64,000 nucleotides of DNA, from the NCBI GenBank assembly GCA_017999835.1, contig JAGNLA010000003.1, positions 1 to 64,000 on the forward strand, read 5' to 3'. This document shows positions 24,088-34,300 of this stretch, piece after piece (the stretch's first letter is position 1; every line of letters starts with the position of its first letter). Under the pieces are notes generated by a model that was not told the DNA's origin, did not search any database, and saw only the letters and a program-made list of their open reading frames with translations. The translations under genes and the position numbers were made by a program. This DNA is from Caldisericia bacterium. Its GTDB lineage: Bacteria; Caldisericota; Caldisericia; JAAYUI01.

Positions 24088-25067
24088 GAGCAGGAATTAT
24101 TGGTCTTGGCACATACATGCCTGACCACGTAATGACGAATGCTGATTTTGAAAAGATTGTCGACACAACAGACGAGTGGATTGTCTCAAGATCAGGCATC
24201 CATGAACGCAGATTTGCAAGCGCAGACCAGGCATGTTCGGATATTTCGGCAATAGCAGCCGAAAGGGCGATCAAAGATGCTGGTCTCAACAAAGAAGACA
24301 TCGATATGTTCATCGTTGCAACGGCATCGGGCGACATGCTTTTCCCGTCAACCTCATGTCTAGTTACAGAGAAACTTGGATTCAAAGGACTCGAAGGCCC
24401 GGCTGCCATGGATATAACGGCCGGTTGTACAGGATTTATTTATGGTTTGGTTACAGCAAAAGCTTATGTAGAATCAGGATTGGCAAAGAATGTTTGTGTA
24501 ATTGGCGCTGAGGTTTTGTCCAAGCTTTTGGACATGACTGACAGGGCAACATGTGTATTGTTCGGTGATGGCGCTGGCGCCGCAATTGTCAGTGCAGTTG
24601 AAGGCAATGGCATCATGGCTGCGCTGCTTGAGAGTTCCGGTGAAGGTCACATGCACATAACGTTCCCTGGTGGCGGCTCCAGAAAACCGGCAACCCACGA
24701 AACAATAGACAACCACGACCATTTTGTGCACATGAATGGCTCCGACGTGTTCAAGTTTGCCGTCAGGGCAATGGATCTTGGCTGCGCAAAGGTGCTTGAA
24801 AAAGCAGGGCTCAAGCCGGAAGAAATCGACTGGTTCGTTCCTCACCAGGCAAATATCAGAATAATCGAATCTGCTGCAAAACGTATGAAGCTGCCGATGG
24901 AGAAAGTATTCATAACGCTTGACAAAACAGGCAACACTTCAGCAGCAACAATCCCAATTGCTTTGGACATTGCAAGAAACGAAGGCAGACTCAAAAAAGG
25001 CGACAAACTGCTCATGGTTGCTTTCGGCGCAGGACTGACTTGGGGATCGGCGGTGGTTGAATGGTAA
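24084..25067 (+). CDS. fabH: 3-oxoacyl-ACP synthase III
   Basis: 327 residues, GTG start overlapping the fabZ stop by 4 nt. It condenses acetyl-CoA (or another starter) with malonyl-ACP to begin chain synthesis. The triad is present: C115 (DITAGCTGFIYGL), H254 (FVPHQANIRI) and N284 (KTGNTSAATIP). Length and motifs are typical. The next gene, fabG, overlaps by 7 nt. Confidence 0.96.
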   Translation: MRAGIIGLGTYMPDHVMTNADFEKIVDTTDEWIVSRSGIHERRFASADQACSDISAIAAERAIKDAGLNKEDIDMFIVATASGDMLFPSTSCLVTEKLGFKGLEGPAAMDITAGCTGFIYGLVTAKAYVESGLAKNVCVIGAEVLSKLLDMTDRATCVLFGDGAGAAIVSAVEGNGIMAALLESSGEGHMHITFPGGGSRKPATHETIDNHDHFVHMNGSDVFKFAVRAMDLGCAKVLEKAGLKPEEIDWFVPHQANIRIIESAAKRMKLPMEKVFITLDKTGNTSAATIPIALDIARNEGRLKKGDKLLMVAFGAGLTWGSAVVEW

Positions 25068-25807
25068 CTCTTGAAGGCAAAGTAGCGCTCGTCACAGGTT
25101 CATCCCGAGGGATAGGCAGGGATGTCGCCATCGAGCTTGCACGGTCAGGCGCCGATGTGGCTGTCAACTATCCGTTTGAAGCAGAGCTTGAAAACGCAAA
25201 TGAAACCGTAAGGTTGATAAAGGAACTTGGCAGAAAAGCTGAAGTCATCGAGGCAGATGTCAGTAGCATGGCATCTTGCGAAGCCATGATGGCAAAGGTT
25301 GTGGCTGATTTTGGCAAACTCGACATCCTTGTCAACAACGCCGGAATTACAGCCGACACGCTCATGCTTCGAATGAAAGAATCAGACTGGGACAGAGTCA
25401 TCGACATCAATCTCAAGGGTACGTTCAACTGCACAAAGGCAAGTCTTCGAGAGATGATGAAGACAAAAGGCAGAATCATCAACATTTCATCAGTCATTGG
25501 CATCATGGGCAACGCCGGACAGGCCAACTATGCAGCCTCAAAAGCAGGCATAATCGCCCTTACAAAGTCCGTAGCCAAAGAGATGGGCAGCAGAGGCATC
25601 TGTTGCAACGCCATAGCACCTGGTTTCATAGAAACCCCAATGACACAGGCGTTGACTGAAGAAGTGAGAAAAGATTATTTCTCTCGCATCCCGCTTGGCA
25701 GATTCGGCACGTCACAGGACGTTGCCAATGCAGTTGTGTTCCTGGCTGGTCCAGGATCATCATATATCAATGGAACCACCATCGTTGTAGATGGTGGACT
25801 TCTATAA
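25061..25807 (+). CDS. fabG: 3-oxoacyl-ACP reductase
   Basis: 248 residues. It is an NADPH-dependent short-chain dehydrogenase that reduces 3-oxoacyl-ACP. The cofactor motif TGSSRGIGRDVA, NNAG, and catalytic Y157-x3-K161 (YAASK) with the preceding SS are intact. It overlaps fabH by 7 nt; acpP follows after a short A/T-rich gap. Confidence 0.96.
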   Translation: MVTLEGKVALVTGSSRGIGRDVAIELARSGADVAVNYPFEAELENANETVRLIKELGRKAEVIEADVSSMASCEAMMAKVVADFGKLDILVNNAGITADTLMLRMKESDWDRVIDINLKGTFNCTKASLREMMKTKGRIINISSVIGIMGNAGQANYAASKAGIIALTKSVAKEMGSRGICCNAIAPGFIETPMTQALTEEVRKDYFSRIPLGRFGTSQDVANAVVFLAGPGSSYINGTTIVVDGGLL

Positions 25808-25831
25808 AAAAATTTTTTAGAGGTGAAGGAA

Positions 25832-26074
25832 ATGACAAAAGAAGAAATTCTCGGAACAGTAAAGACGATCGTAACAGACAAACTCGGTGTTGACGCAAAC
25901 AAAGTCACTCTCGAAGCACGTTTCATGGAAGACCTTGGCGCAGATTCACTTGGTCTGGTTGATGTCACAATGGAACTGGAAGAAAAGTTCGGCGTCTCAA
26001 TCCCAGACGAAGACCTTCCAAAGATTACAACGGTTGGCTCAGCCATTGATTACGTTATGAGCAAGATGAGCTGA
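25832..26074 (+). CDS. acpP: Acyl carrier protein
   Basis: 80 residues from ATG 25832, with GAGGTG six bases upstream; the in-frame GTG at 25823 is part of that site. It is acidic and helical, with phosphopantetheine serine S39 in GADSLGLVDVTM (most ACPs have DSLDxVE, so LGLVD is a mild variant). It carries growing acyl chains for the enzymes encoded around it. Confidence 0.95.
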   Translation: MTKEEILGTVKTIVTDKLGVDANKVTLEARFMEDLGADSLGLVDVTMELEEKFGVSIPDEDLPKITTVGSAIDYVMSKMS

Positions 26075-26076
26075 AA

Positions 26077-27309
26077 ATGAGAAGAGTTGTTGTCACCGGC
26101 CTTGGGTTGATAACACCCATAGGCATAGGCAAGCAGACTTTCTGGAACAACCTGTCAAAGGGTGTCTCTGGAGTCTCAAAACTTGAGGATCCAGAGTTTG
26201 CCGACATGTCAGTCCAGATTGGCGCAAAGGTCAAGGACTTCAAAGCTGAAGAATGGATTGAATCCAAAGAGCTTCCAAGAACTGACCAGTTCGTTCAGTT
26301 TGCAATAGCCGGAGCACAGTTGGCCATTGACGATGCTGGATTGGACATGACCAAAGTCGATACCGACAGGACTGGAACACTCATCTCCTCAGGCATTGGC
26401 GGTCTGCAGACCCTTGACAAAACGATAAAAATGACAGTGGAGAAAGGCTATAAAAGAGTCTCTCCACTGTTCATCCCAATGATGATTGGAAACATGGCTT
26501 CAGCCATGGTCTCAATCAAACACAAACTTAGAGGACCAAGCTCAAACATCGTCACGGCATGTGCAACATCAAACTACGCTCTGGGAGAAGCAGCCGAACT
26601 GATCAAAAGAGATGATGCTGACATGATGCTGGCTGGTGGAGTTGAAGCCTCGCTGATTCCAATCGGAATCGCTGGCTTTGCCAACATGAAGGCGCTCTCA
26701 ACCCGCAACGATGATCCACAGAAAGCCTCAAGACCATTTGACAAGGACAGAGATGGATTTGTCATGGGCGAAGGTGGCGTGGTACTTGTTCTCGAAGAGC
26801 TTGAACATGCAAAAAATCGCGGTGCAAACATTTATTGTGAGCTGCTCTCCGTCGGTTATTCCTCAGACGCTTATCACATCACAGCACCTGACCCAGATGG
26901 CTGGGGTGGAAAAAAATGCATGACAAATGCCATAAAAAAAGCTGGCATTTCATTCGAGCAGGTCAACTACATCAATGCTCATGGTACCTCAACCCCACTC
27001 AATGACAGGATTGAGTCAAAAGCCATTAGCGAACTGTTTGGTGAACACACAAAGAACATCCTTGTAAACTCAACAAAATCGATGGTTGGACACCTTCTTG
27101 GCGCTGCAGGCGCTGTTGAGGCAGCAGCCATAGCCCTTCAGATTCAAAATCAGATGGTACACCCATCACTCAACTTTGTTGAAGGCGAAGAAGGATTCAA
27201 CCTCAACGTGGCACAGACAGCAACAAAACACGAGATCAACTATGCATTGAGCAATTCATTCGGCTTTGGCGGGCACAACTCCTGCCTTTGCTTTGGCAGG
27301 TATAAATGA
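26077..27309 (+). CDS. fabF: 3-oxoacyl-ACP synthase II
   Basis: 410 residues, starting 2 nt after acpP. It is an elongating condensing enzyme. Catalytic C162 lies in VTACATSNYALG, and the histidines are in NAHGTSTPLND and KSMVGHLLGAAGAVE. Length is normal. Confidence 0.96.
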   Translation: MRRVVVTGLGLITPIGIGKQTFWNNLSKGVSGVSKLEDPEFADMSVQIGAKVKDFKAEEWIESKELPRTDQFVQFAIAGAQLAIDDAGLDMTKVDTDRTGTLISSGIGGLQTLDKTIKMTVEKGYKRVSPLFIPMMIGNMASAMVSIKHKLRGPSSNIVTACATSNYALGEAAELIKRDDADMMLAGGVEASLIPIGIAGFANMKALSTRNDDPQKASRPFDKDRDGFVMGEGGVVLVLEELEHAKNRGANIYCELLSVGYSSDAYHITAPDPDGWGGKKCMTNAIKKAGISFEQVNYINAHGTSTPLNDRIESKAISELFGEHTKNILVNSTKSMVGHLLGAAGAVEAAAIALQIQNQMVHPSLNFVEGEEGFNLNVAQTATKHEINYALSNSFGFGGHNSCLCFGRYK

Positions 27310-27310
27310 A

Positions 27311-28117
27311 ATGAGCGAAGATAAGGGACTCAAGTGTGGAACTTGTGGTAAACCACTGACTATGCAGGAGTTGGAGGCAAACCTTTATGTGTGTCCGAAA
27401 TGTGGCTCGCATGAAAAGATGCCGGCTCGAAAAAGGATCGAATCACTCGCTGACTCTGGGTCATTCCAGGAACTTTGGGGAGATCTGATCTCAAAGGATA
27501 TCATAGGGTTTACGGATTCAAAGCCTTACGGCGAAAGAATTGAAGAATCCATAAAAAATATTGGCGAGAACGATTCAATAATCACTGGCAACGCCAAGAT
27601 TTTTGACATGGATGTTGCGCTTGGTGTCCAAGTCTTTGATTTCATCGGTGGCTCGATGGGTGTTGTGCTTGGTGAAAAAATCAGGCGCCTTGCAGAGTAT
27701 GCCAACGAAAAGAAAGTCCCTCTGATTGTTTTCTGTCAGTCTGGCGGAGCTAGAATGCAGGAATCTGTCTTTGCGTTGATGAGCCTTGCACGTATTTCGG
27801 GTGCGATTTGCAAATTTCAGAAAAATGGTGGACTATATATTCCAGTGCTTCTTAACCCGTGTTATGGTGGAGCCTCGGCATCTTTTGCCTTTCAGGGTGA
27901 CATCGAACTTGCAGAACCAGGCGCAATGGTCGGTTTTGCAGGCCCCAGGGTTATTGAGCAAACAATAAAGCAGAAGCTTCCAAAGGGATTCCAGACCTCG
28001 GAGTTCTTCCTTGAAAAAGGTTATGTCGATAAGGTTGTCGAAAGAAAGAACATGAGGATGATGCTTGGGAAGATTCTTGCCATGTACTATCACAGGGAAT
28101 TCGGAGGCAACGCATGA
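27311..28117 (+). CDS. accD: Acetyl-CoA carboxylase carboxyltransferase beta subunit
   Basis: 268 residues from ATG 27311, one base after the fabF stop; an in-frame start at 27266 would overlap fabF. An N-terminal zinc ribbon (CGTCGKPLT and CPKCGSHE) precedes the carboxyltransferase core with QSGGARMQES and the GGASASFAFQGD region. It works with accA to transfer carboxyl from biotin to acetyl-CoA. The biotin carrier and carboxylase genes (accB, accC) are not in the window. The stop overlaps accA by 4 nt. Confidence 0.95.
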   Translation: MSEDKGLKCGTCGKPLTMQELEANLYVCPKCGSHEKMPARKRIESLADSGSFQELWGDLISKDIIGFTDSKPYGERIEESIKNIGENDSIITGNAKIFDMDVALGVQVFDFIGGSMGVVLGEKIRRLAEYANEKKVPLIVFCQSGGARMQESVFALMSLARISGAICKFQKNGGLYIPVLLNPCYGGASASFAFQGDIELAEPGAMVGFAGPRVIEQTIKQKLPKGFQTSEFFLEKGYVDKVVERKNMRMMLGKILAMYYHREFGGNA

Positions 28118-29058
28118 TTTACCTGGATTTTGAAAAACCTGTGGTTGAATTGGAAAAAAAGCTAGAAGAGTTCAGGCTTCAGGCGATTGCCAAGTCGATG
28201 GATCTGACAGAATCGATAAAACAGGTTCAGCTTGAAATCGAACAGAAGCTTGATGATATATACAACAATCTTACCAGATATCAGATTGTTCAGGTCTCAA
28301 GGCACATTCAAAGACCAAAAACAATCGACTACATAAGATACATGACCCCTGACTACCTCATCCTGCATGGCGACAGGGAACTTGGCGATGACAATGCAAT
28401 GCTCACGGCCATGGGAACAATGGATGGCCAGACAGTCTTTATCATGGGTCACAACAAGGGCAGAAACGTCAAGGAAAACATAAAGGGAAACTTCGGCTCT
28501 GCAAACCCGGAAGGGTATCGCAAGGCCATAAGGATGATGAGGCTTGCTGAAAAATTCAAAGCCCCAGTCATCACCCTTCTTGACACCCCTGGCGCATATC
28601 CAGGCCTTTCGGCTGAAGAGCATGGTCAAGCTGAAGCAATCGCAACCAGCATCCGTGACATGTTCGACATCAACGTTCCAATTGTCACCGTTGTTATTGG
28701 CGAAGGTGGCTCAGGTGGTGCGCTTGGCATTGGTGTTGGCGACAGGGTTTTGATGATGAAGTACTCCATGTACAGCGTCATCTCTCCTGAAGGTTGCGCT
28801 TCGATTCTGTTCCGTGACGGTTCAAGATTCCGCGAGACCTCGCAGATGCTCAAGCCAACAGCAAAAGATCTTTACGATTTCGGTCTCATCGATGAAGTCA
28901 TTGAAGAACCGATTGGTGGCGCCCACAGATCACCGGTAAAAGCCATGGAATACGTCAAACAGGCAGTAAAGCGCAACATCGCTGCCCTGCAAAACATCGA
29001 CATTCCAATAACAGAGTTCAGGTACAACAGGTACAAAAACCTCCCACCTCAGCTCTAG
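28114..29058 (+). CDS. accA: Acetyl-CoA carboxylase carboxyltransferase alpha subunit
   Basis: 314 residues. Characteristic segments include RHIQRPKTIDYI, GHNKGRNVKENI, NFGSANPEGYRKA, DTPGAYPG and EGGSGGALGIGVGD. It pairs with AccD as an alpha2-beta2 carboxyltransferase. Last gene of the fatty-acid operon. Confidence 0.96.
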   Translation: MIYLDFEKPVVELEKKLEEFRLQAIAKSMDLTESIKQVQLEIEQKLDDIYNNLTRYQIVQVSRHIQRPKTIDYIRYMTPDYLILHGDRELGDDNAMLTAMGTMDGQTVFIMGHNKGRNVKENIKGNFGSANPEGYRKAIRMMRLAEKFKAPVITLLDTPGAYPGLSAEEHGQAEAIATSIRDMFDINVPIVTVVIGEGGSGGALGIGVGDRVLMMKYSMYSVISPEGCASILFRDGSRFRETSQMLKPTAKDLYDFGLIDEVIEEPIGGAHRSPVKAMEYVKQAVKRNIAALQNIDIPITEFRYNRYKNLPPQL

Positions 29059-29075
29059 TGTCAATCTTGCACATC

Positions 29076-29107
29076 AAAAAAGCCCTGACTTGTTCAGGGC
29101 TTTTTTG
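29076..29107 (+). terminator. Rho-independent terminator of the fatty-acid operon
   Basis: AAAAAAGCCCTGA pairs with TCAGGGCTTTTTT (13 bp, 5-nt loop), 17 nt after the accA stop. Confidence 0.94.
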
Positions 29108-29780
29108 TTTTTATCAAGCCTATTGGGAGTTAGTCGTTGTTGCATTTTTGATCAAAATAATGTCCTCATCCAATCAAACTCTTGCCAATACTGCACAAAA
29201 GTGTGCAGACTTTTTACCATATTTTTGATCCCTTTCTTCTCATATTCGTTTTATATTCGGCATCAAAAAACATAGTTTTGTGCTGGAATAGCACGGTTAC
29301 ATAAATGTATATTAATCTTAAATATTGTCGAATTACTATGCACAAACAAATCACCTTAATGCAGAACTTTTAGAAAAATCAATGACACCTGTGTTTAACA
29401 TACATTAGATAAATATCGGTAAAATCTGATAAATTTGCCATTTTGAATTGAATTTGAGACATCGACATTGCGGGAATTTACTATATAGATGTCACTAAAA
29501 ATATTAATAATCAGTTTAGTGACGCTAAATGATAGAATTTGACTTAATATGATTCAAAACATACAATATATTTGCTGTGTATAGAGCGTGAAACATTTAC
29601 TCAATACAGTGATGGCAATAATATGATGAATACAGCAATATTCTATTATCAATACATCATGAATGCAACAATTGTTTCATGTTACAAATGATGTAAAAAA
29701 ATCCAGCATTTATCAACATTATGAGCCAATATTGCCCAACATTCTGTGTGTATAAATTTCACAAAATTGATTTTTTACTA
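29108..29780. other. AT-rich noncoding region upstream of the response regulator
   Basis: About 670 bp with no coding sequence I can support. It holds a terminator-like hairpin (CTGCACA/TGTGCAG then five T, 29191-29215), a GTGCT/AGCAC hairpin near 29280, an inverted repeat TTACA-AATGA-TGTAA (29682-29696) and many short AT repeats. It may contain operator sites or a small RNA gene, but none is clear. Confidence 0.5.
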
Positions 29781-29809
29781 TTGACATTTATATCTTTATT
29801 TGTTAGAAT
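29781..29809 (+). promoter_or_regulatory. Strong promoter of the response regulator gene
   Basis: TTGACA (29781-29786), a 17-nt spacer and TAGAAT (29804-29809). The predicted start is near 29816, about 43 nt before ATG 29859. Confidence 0.8.
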
Positions 29810-29858
29810 GCCACCGATTCAGAATATCATAGAATTTATGCTGTTGCAGGAAGGAAGA

Positions 29859-31262
29859 ATGGCTGCCAAAAAGCACACAATTTTAATAGCAGACGACGAA
29901 GAGGGGATTAGGGAGCTGCTAAAAGAAATCTGTGAAGACGAAGGCTGGAATGTAATCTTCGCCTCAGATGGAAAAGAAGCGCTCGATAAAGCAAAGAAGT
30001 CACTCCCCGACTGCATCGTCATGGATGTGCGAATGCCAGTCCTCGATGGCATCAAAACCTTCAGAAAAATGAAAGAAACTGGAATTGATGTTCCGGTAAT
30101 CCTTATGACTGCTTATGGATCCTCGGAAATCGCCATCGAAGCGATGAAAGAGGGTGCCTATGACTATATAACAAAACCCTTTGACATCGAAGAGATTCGC
30201 ATACAGATTAGGAAAGCACTACAGTTGCGTGAGCTTACCGCCGAGGTTTTTACACTCAAAACCGGACTAACCGCAACCTACAGGCTTGAAGAACTTGTTG
30301 GAAGCTCGATGGCGATGCAGCAGGTCTACAAGTCAATCGGACGTATTGCCGAATCTGACGCAACAGTTCTCATCAGGGGTGAATCTGGTACTGGTAAGGA
30401 ACCTGTCGCTCGTGCCATCCACATGAACAGCAACAGGAGAACAAAGCCTTTCGTAGCCATCAATTGTGCTGCGATTCCGGAAGGTTTGCTTGAATCAGAA
30501 CTGTTTGGCCACGAAAAGGGTGCTTTCACGGATGCCATCGCTGTCCACCAGGGAAAATTTGAACAGGCTGGCGACGGAACACTATTCCTTGATGAAATTG
30601 GAGACATGAGCCTTCCTTTGCAGGCAAAAATTCTGCGCGTCCTTCAGGACAAAACATATGAACGTGTAGGTGGTAAGGAAGTTCTCTCAACCGAAGCCAG
30701 GATTATTGCTGCTACAAACCAGGATCTTGAAACTCTTACCAGAGAGAGAAGATTCAGAGAAGACCTTTATTATCGTCTCAACGTTGTCACCATCACACTT
30801 CCTCCGCTTCGCGAAAGAAAAGATGACATCGATGAGCTAGTAGACCACTTCATCAAGAAATATTGCCAAAAGTATAACAAAATAATTGCCGGCATTTCTC
30901 CTCAATCAAGAAAATCCCTCCATGATTACGACTGGCCCGGTAACGTGCGCGAGCTTGAAAACGCCATAGCCAGGGCGGTCATTATTGCCAACTCGCCTTT
31001 GATCCTTCCCGAATATCTTCCGCACACAATTACGTCTTACAAGGCAAGGGAGCCGATGTTTGTAGCTAAGGGCACGATACCAAAAATGCACGAAGCAGTT
31101 GAAGAACTTGAAGCTGGGTTGATAAAACGGGCTCTTAAAGAAACGAAAGGAAACCGCACAAAAGCGGCCGATTTATTGGGCATCCCGAGACGGTCCCTTT
31201 ATACAAAAATACAGGACTACGGGATCGATTTGGATGAAGTTGAACCAAAAGATGAAATATAA
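29859..31262 (+). CDS. NtrC-family sigma-54 response regulator
   Basis: 467 residues from ATG 29859, set by AGGAAGGAAG just upstream. The receiver domain (about 5-120) has phospho-acceptor D56 (IVMDVRMPVLDG). The AAA+ domain has Walker A GESGTGKE (174-181) and ELFGHEKGAFTDA, so the sigma-54-contacting GAFTGA loop reads GAFTDA (221-226). A C-terminal Fis-type helix-turn-helix ends the protein (NRTKAADLLGIPRRSLYTKI). It activates sigma-54 promoters after phosphorylation; no sensor kinase is adjacent. The giant surface protein gene begins 40 nt downstream with no terminator between, so the two are probably cotranscribed. Confidence 0.93.
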   Translation: MAAKKHTILIADDEEGIRELLKEICEDEGWNVIFASDGKEALDKAKKSLPDCIVMDVRMPVLDGIKTFRKMKETGIDVPVILMTAYGSSEIAIEAMKEGAYDYITKPFDIEEIRIQIRKALQLRELTAEVFTLKTGLTATYRLEELVGSSMAMQQVYKSIGRIAESDATVLIRGESGTGKEPVARAIHMNSNRRTKPFVAINCAAIPEGLLESELFGHEKGAFTDAIAVHQGKFEQAGDGTLFLDEIGDMSLPLQAKILRVLQDKTYERVGGKEVLSTEARIIAATNQDLETLTRERRFREDLYYRLNVVTITLPPLRERKDDIDELVDHFIKKYCQKYNKIIAGISPQSRKSLHDYDWPGNVRELENAIARAVIIANSPLILPEYLPHTITSYKAREPMFVAKGTIPKMHEAVEELEAGLIKRALKETKGNRTKAADLLGIPRRSLYTKIQDYGIDLDEVEPKDEI

Positions 31263-31302
31263 AGTAATGGAAAACGTAAGCGTTAGGAAAGGAGCACTTC
31301 TT

Positions 31303-34300
31303 ATGAAGAGAATGCTTTCAACACTCATTGTCGCGGTCATGATGCTAACCGTGGTCTCAGTGCCACAGATGACCAATGCAGACGCCAGAGGAATCAAGGT
31401 TATACCATATCCGCGTACTGCTGGCAAAATGGCAAGCTACAAGATTAGCTTCAATGTCACAAGGGCCCTTGAAGCAAACAAGGACTCTATAACGGTAACG
31501 CTACCGAAGGAAACGGTTGTTCCGGATTATATCAGCTCTTCGGTTATTTCAATCAACCCAAAGAAGCTTATCGGAACAGATTTCCGCCTCAATTTCTCGA
31601 CCGGCGGAATAACATTTACAAACCCGCTTCGTGAAGGCGACATGATCAAAGCTTCGTATACCTATGAGGCCTCGGAAGAATACACATTCATGCCAAAAGC
31701 AACCGATGTGAAGTTCTTTGACAGATGTTATGGTTATGCTTACGGAGGTGCTGGGAGTGCTCCATCATGCTCTACTGACAACAGAAACAATAATGGTCAG
31801 TTTGATCCGGGAGAGTGGGTTTATGAAGACAGAGATCATAACGGTAGAATATCTCCTGGTGATAGGAGATTGACTGTCGTTAAAGGAGCAATTGCATATG
31901 ATGCAAAACAGAACTCAATCGTTGGGCCTGGCGATAACGACTGTGCTCAAGACTTAAATTTGTCAACTTACCTAAATCCTTTAATACCATTATCGATTAT
32001 CAAACTTACGATGCTAGACATGAATAAAGATGGAATATACAATGAAGGTGACTATCTTTTTGATGACAGAGATCAATCTGGGTCAGTGTCGATTGGGGAT
32101 AATATGATTGCTGGTATAGCATACTTCCCTGCAGGCACAAAAGTAGAACTTACCGATCCTGACAACGGTAACAGGTTAGCAAATAGACCATCACCCACAC
32201 CAATAACATTGTCAATTTACTCGTTTAGAGATCCTCTATTGCCTGTTGGTTCAGCATATCGTCACTCGGATGATGGGAAAACCGTAACTGCTTATGACCC
32301 TGGTGAAGCAATCTATTTTGATTCACCAGGTACGTCAACATATATGGTCGATGCTGGCGATATTAGATTGACTGCAGTTACTATGATTCGTAATGGAAAT
32401 CTAATGATGTATGAAGCAGGTTCAACTGTTAATAATACAGATGCTGATTCAGGGACAAGAATTATTGATTTTAAAACGGCTACAGGCGAGGAAGAGGGCT
32501 TTATTAGTGAGATTGGACCATATTATAACCCAGGTGATCCAATTTATAGAAATGGCAATGGAAGAGTAAATTTCTTTACTGTACCTTCTCTACCGATGCC
32601 CGGAGATATACGACTGTCTGCTTGGTCTTTTTCTGCATATGAAGCGGGAACACCTATACAATTAAATGACGCTGATGCCAATCAACAATTAGTGGCATTT
32701 AATACGAATCCTACAAATAAACCTGAAACCATGGTCGCATGGGCGTCGTTGATGCAAGTACAATGTGCCGTAAACACTCTTAACAGTTTCTACACAAGCT
32801 CAAGTACTTATTACACTGATTCACCAACTACTAACATATCCGATACTTGGTTTCCACAAGCAAATGCAGTACCAGTTCCAACTTGGCCAGTAACTCCAAG
32901 TCCATTACCAGCAACAATTCCACCTTTAGGGACATGGTTGTACAGAGATATGGATAACAGCGGTGATGTATCAATAGGTGATGAAAGATTAATTCAAGTT
33001 ACCTTCCCTGTAGGCGGTACTGTTATAAGATACTCAGCAGGTTCTGTAGTTAAAGCAGGCGAACTTGATATTAATCAGAGAAGTTTTACTACTTGGCCTT
33101 TAGGACTGGTTCCACTTGAAACGAATCAAACTGCGTCAAATCCTACAATAAGGCACACAGAAAATATAAGAATCAACAACATGTATGACCCAAATGAGTA
33201 CATCTATATTGATAACAACGCTAATAACAGTGTTGATGTAGGTGATACTCGTCTTGTTCCGACAGGAGTTGTATCATTTGGTAGCAAACCAATCGGTACA
33301 GACAACCCACTTATAGGTGAAACCCTCACCCGTGGTTGGGCAAGAATCGAAAACAAAGTCATTGTCCCATACGCACAGGCCGGAACAAAAACAGCAGCCT
33401 TGGAAACAACTCCAATTACTGTTTTGCCAACTCTCATCCCACCAACGCCACCAACAAACCTCTCAGCCACATACCTCACCCTCCCAGGTGGAAACACTCC
33501 ACTAACAAACTCAGGCACATGGTATGTCAGGGTCTCGGCAGTCAACATGTATGGCGAAGGTGAACCGTCTGAACCGATGGCAATCAACTTCCCACAGAAT
33601 GGATCGATAAATTCGGTCAAATTGTCATGGAGACCAATCCCGTTTGCCGTTTCATACAGGATTTACAAATCCAAAAATGACGCCTATTTCCCACCAAGTT
33701 CACTGCTTGCAGAGGTAGAATCGCCAGTTTGTGAATATGTTGATCGTGGAACCACAATCACAGAAGGCGGACTGCCGTTCCCGTACAAGGCAAGCTTTGT
33801 AACACTCTGGAGAACCCGTGGTGGAACAGAGACCGAGCTTGTTGAGTATAACTGCGCAGACTATGAATTAGCACTTGACTCTGGCATGATTATGTTTAGA
33901 AGAGCTTTGAGACCATATGAAATTGTTCTTGCCGATTACAAATATGCGCCTGGAAAATCATCTCTTGGTGCAGATGGCAATCCATGTAAAACAGTGTATT
34001 ATAAGGATGACCATGTATATGTTGATACTCAGAGAGGTATTGGGAAAATTATCCATACTCCTGTAGTAGATCCAAAGATTGACCCGCTCAACTATTGTTT
34101 CAGATTATGGAGAGCGCCTAACATCGATACGAACAACCCATATTTATTACGAGAAAATTCGGATTACACAATCAATTACCAAACCGGCGAAATAACATTC
34201 TCTTCACATGTTGTAACTGAAGGCGACATCATTACAGCAGATTATGACACTTATGAGGAAGTTGCTGGTGAGTCACTAAAAGAAGCTATTTCTACAGGTA

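Noticed and set aside
29090-29275. 61-codon open frame starting in the fatty-acid terminator
   Set aside because: Starts inside the terminator hairpin and has no ribosome site or domain.
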